A stretch of DNA of 64,000 nt from Closterium sp. Naga37s-1 (taxonomy: Eukaryota; Streptophyta; Zygnematophyceae; Desmidiales; Closteriaceae), in NCBI GenBank assembly GCA_947471745.1, contig CANJKZ010000418.1, positions 124,001-188,000 on the forward strand. Reading direction: 5' to 3'. Of the stretch, positions 62,002-64,000 are shown in pieces. Below the pieces are notes generated by a model, which had not been told where the DNA came from, did not search any database, and worked only from the letters and a program-made list of their open reading frames with translations. Position numbers and translations under genes: made by a program. Position 1 is the first letter of the stretch; the number at the start of each line of letters is the position of its first letter.

Positions 62002-62290
62002 TGCTACCTGTTAATGCCACTTCCTAGTGCATTCCCTACCAGTGCCGCCCTCCATAGCCACACTGCAGCACCAGCTCCTCATTCTCCTGGCCCTCTCTAA
62101 AGGCATGGCTGCCACCACATAACGCTAGCTCTAAGGGTTACCTCCTCCTAGCTATGAGCCAGGCCGCCCCTGTGCCAGGCAACACCAGTACCGCCCTCCA
62201 TAGCCACACTGCAGCAGATCCAGCTCCTCATTCTACTGGCCCTCTCTGAAGGCATGGCTGCTACTTCGCAGTGATAGCTCTACTCCTCAT
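61708..62290 (+). repeat. Extra copies of the last exon (ATPVPPSIATLQQIQLL...)
   Basis: Near 61708-61800, 62034-62121 and 62175-62275, around the exon at 61900. One lies upstream and two downstream of the stop codon. All share GCCCTCC.TAGCCACACTGC and GGCATGGCTGC.AC. Confidence 0.8.
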
Positions 62291-62441
62291 TCTACTAGCT
62301 CTATTTCTTCAAACGGGAGTCTACATTTTACTCCCGAAACCCTAATCTTGACCAAATGTTACTGCGGAAGAAAACTGTAGGCACAAAATTCGAATGTCTG
62401 CTTACCAACACTCACACTGGCAAGCGTGGTCCAAAATATTA

Positions 62442-62745
62442 CCGTCATCGCCCGGATAGTAGACATATATGTCTTATCTCATACACTACTCAAAATGCTT
62501 GGGTTATCTTGTATTTGGGACGGTTTAGAGTGTCTTATAAGCCTTATAAATGGACAAAGAACCGTTTAGAAGATACCTACCCCCTCGTTATACAATCGCC
62601 CCTAACCCCTACACTGGCTTAACTCGTACACACAAATAGGTGCCTTATAATGAGGCTAGCCTGTTTATAATAAGAGACACCCTGATAATAGACAACCCCT
62701 GTCTGCTATTCAACACTGTCTACTACCATATCCGGGCGATGACGG
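62442..62745. mobile_element. Non-autonomous TIR element, TA target duplication
   Basis: Ends CCGTCATCGCCCGGATA and its inverse (TATCCGGGCGATGACGG), flanked by TA at 62440-62441 and 62746-62747. It is 304 bp with no transposase. The ends resemble those of the element at 10080-10670 (CCGT.ATC.CCCG.ATA), so one family or one transposase is likely. Confidence 0.75.
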
Positions 62746-62747
62746 TA

Positions 62748-63580
62748 TTTTTCTGAACCCACGAAGGACAAAGGTGGACCCTCGTTTCAACAAAACATTG
62801 GTGTACGTAACAAGTGCTTTCCGCATTGTTCAACTGAGCCAGTCGTCCCCTGTGCCCATTTTTCACAGCCACCCAAGCAGATCCACCTCAATTTCTGAGC
62901 ATTCATAAATAGGTATGGTTGCTACCTCACAGCACTATCCGCATAGAAATACCTCTTATTGCCCTCCAAGTGCTTACATCAAGGTACAACATTTCAGGGG
63001 GCAGGGCAGGGCAGGCCGTGATCAGCAGGGCAGGTACAACAAATGATTCATTAAGAACAGCGAGGATAGTACTGATAAGCATACCGGTAGTGAGCACTTG
63101 AGCTTCTAACCTCCCACGATGCCACTAGGAAATTGCTTTCAACACATTGCGCGAACATCGCTTCTACTATGCTACAAACAGAGAACCCTAAATGGAGGAG
63201 AAACCTGGGCTGCAGCAGCCCTGTGTCGAAGGTGGTGGAGGGTGGTCAAGGGTGGTGGAGGGTGGCAGTGGGTGGTGGTGATGGTGGCGGCGATGGTGGC
63301 GACAGTGGTGATGACGGTGATGTGCAAAATACCAATGCCACTGTTGGTCTTAGATGACACAAGGGTGGGCAAGATTGGCTAGGGTTTGACATTGAGTTAA
63401 ACACTGGGTTAGCAAGTTGCCAACCAGACGAATGTGCAGGTGCAGGGGCAGCAGGGGGCAGGGGCTGAGGTTAGAGGCAGGGGCGGGGGTAGCGTTGACA
63501 AAGGAAGGACAGAGATGGTCAATCCGGTGCAGAGGGAGGGCTGGTGAGAGGTTTGGGGACCTGATTCTTCAGAGAATTCT
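62748..63580. other. Intergenic, no supported gene
   Basis: Mixed composition. A short GGTGGTGGAGGGTGGCAGTGG repeat lies near 63230-63320. A weak further copy of the exon-like CTCACAGC.CTATC...ATGGTTGCTACC bases lies near 62900-62940. Confidence 0.5.
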
Positions 63581-63597
63581 AAGAACTCTGTCAGTTG

Positions 63598-63833
63598 GCC
63601 AAGTCAAGGGGAGGCTTGGTAGCAGACAAGGCTTGATGCGAGGAGGAGGGATGGGGGAGGACGGAGATGGGTGAACGGTGGGGAGTGAGGGCTGGTGAGA
63701 GGATTGGCGGGCATTTCTGCTCTCTCAATTGTACAAGTCAAGGGGAGGCTTGGTAGCAGACAAGGTTTGATGCGAGGAGGGATGGGGGAGGACCGAGATG
63801 GGTGAACGGCGGGGAGAGAGGGCGGGTGAGAGG
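63598..63833 (+). repeat. Tandem duplication of about 135 bp
   Basis: CAAGTCAAGGGGAGGCTTGG...GATGGGTGAACGG occurs at about 63598-63695 and 63733-63833, in G/A-rich DNA. Confidence 0.8.
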
Positions 63834-64000
63834 GACGAGGGGGAGAGAGACGGAGAGGAGAGGGAGGAAAGAGGGGAGGAGGAGCGAGGTGGGGAGGAAT
63901 GAGGTGAGGGGGTGGTGGATCGTTGCACTGGTTTGTGCGAGGATGTGTGAGAGGGTGTGTGAGTGAGGGATGAGAAAGAGAGGGACTTGTGGGGTTTAAT

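Overview
The window is nuclear DNA of a green-lineage eukaryote. The evidence is spliced GT-AG genes, a plant-type receptor-like (RLK/Pelle class) kinase, an ELO-type fatty-acid elongase, a protein with a plastid-transit-like N terminus, plant-style Ty1/copia elements with an initiator-Met primer site, and a tyrosine-recombinase (DIRS/PAT-like) retroelement of the kind known from green algae. The GC-rich, repeat-laden texture suggests a streptophyte alga (for example a zygnematophyte) or a bryophyte. That placement is inference. No bacterial operons, CRISPR arrays or rRNA genes were seen.

Layout. 1-6.0 kb: a LINE encoding reverse transcriptase plus a restriction-enzyme-like endonuclease, minus strand, bounded on both sides by (CT)n and lying head-to-tail with the 5' end of a second copy that leaves the window. 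6.0-9.8 kb: 3' exons of a coiled-coil host gene, nearly every exon multiplied in tandem. 10.1-10.7 kb: a TIR element with TA target duplication (a relative lies at 62.4 kb). 10.9-26.8 kb: a nested stack. A foldback, hAT-like element flanked by an 8-bp repeat was entered by a DIRS/PAT-like retroelement (11.66-17.46 kb) and by a Ty1/copia element (17.92-26.64 kb). 27.3-29.9 kb: a long single-exon hypothetical gene on the minus strand. 32.4-39.3 kb: a second, very young Ty1/copia copy with LTRs that read as identical. 40-44.9 kb: AT-richer DNA with no gene I can support.

44.9-56.1 kb is the main host-gene block: a kinase gene (8 coding exons whose phases fit throughout; about 1343 aa) and a five-exon ELO elongase (303 aa). 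58.4-62.0 kb: a six-exon gene (about 560 aa) with a plastid-like leader, unrecognised by me.

The most striking theme is that three unrelated host genes (coiled-coil, kinase, plastid-type) all show serial tandem duplication of single exons with their splice signals. In the kinase the 189-nt exon holding the ATP-binding loop occurs six times. This looks like a local process that multiplies exons. It could be a source of alternative or mutually exclusive exons, or simply a graveyard of exon copies; RNA data would decide.
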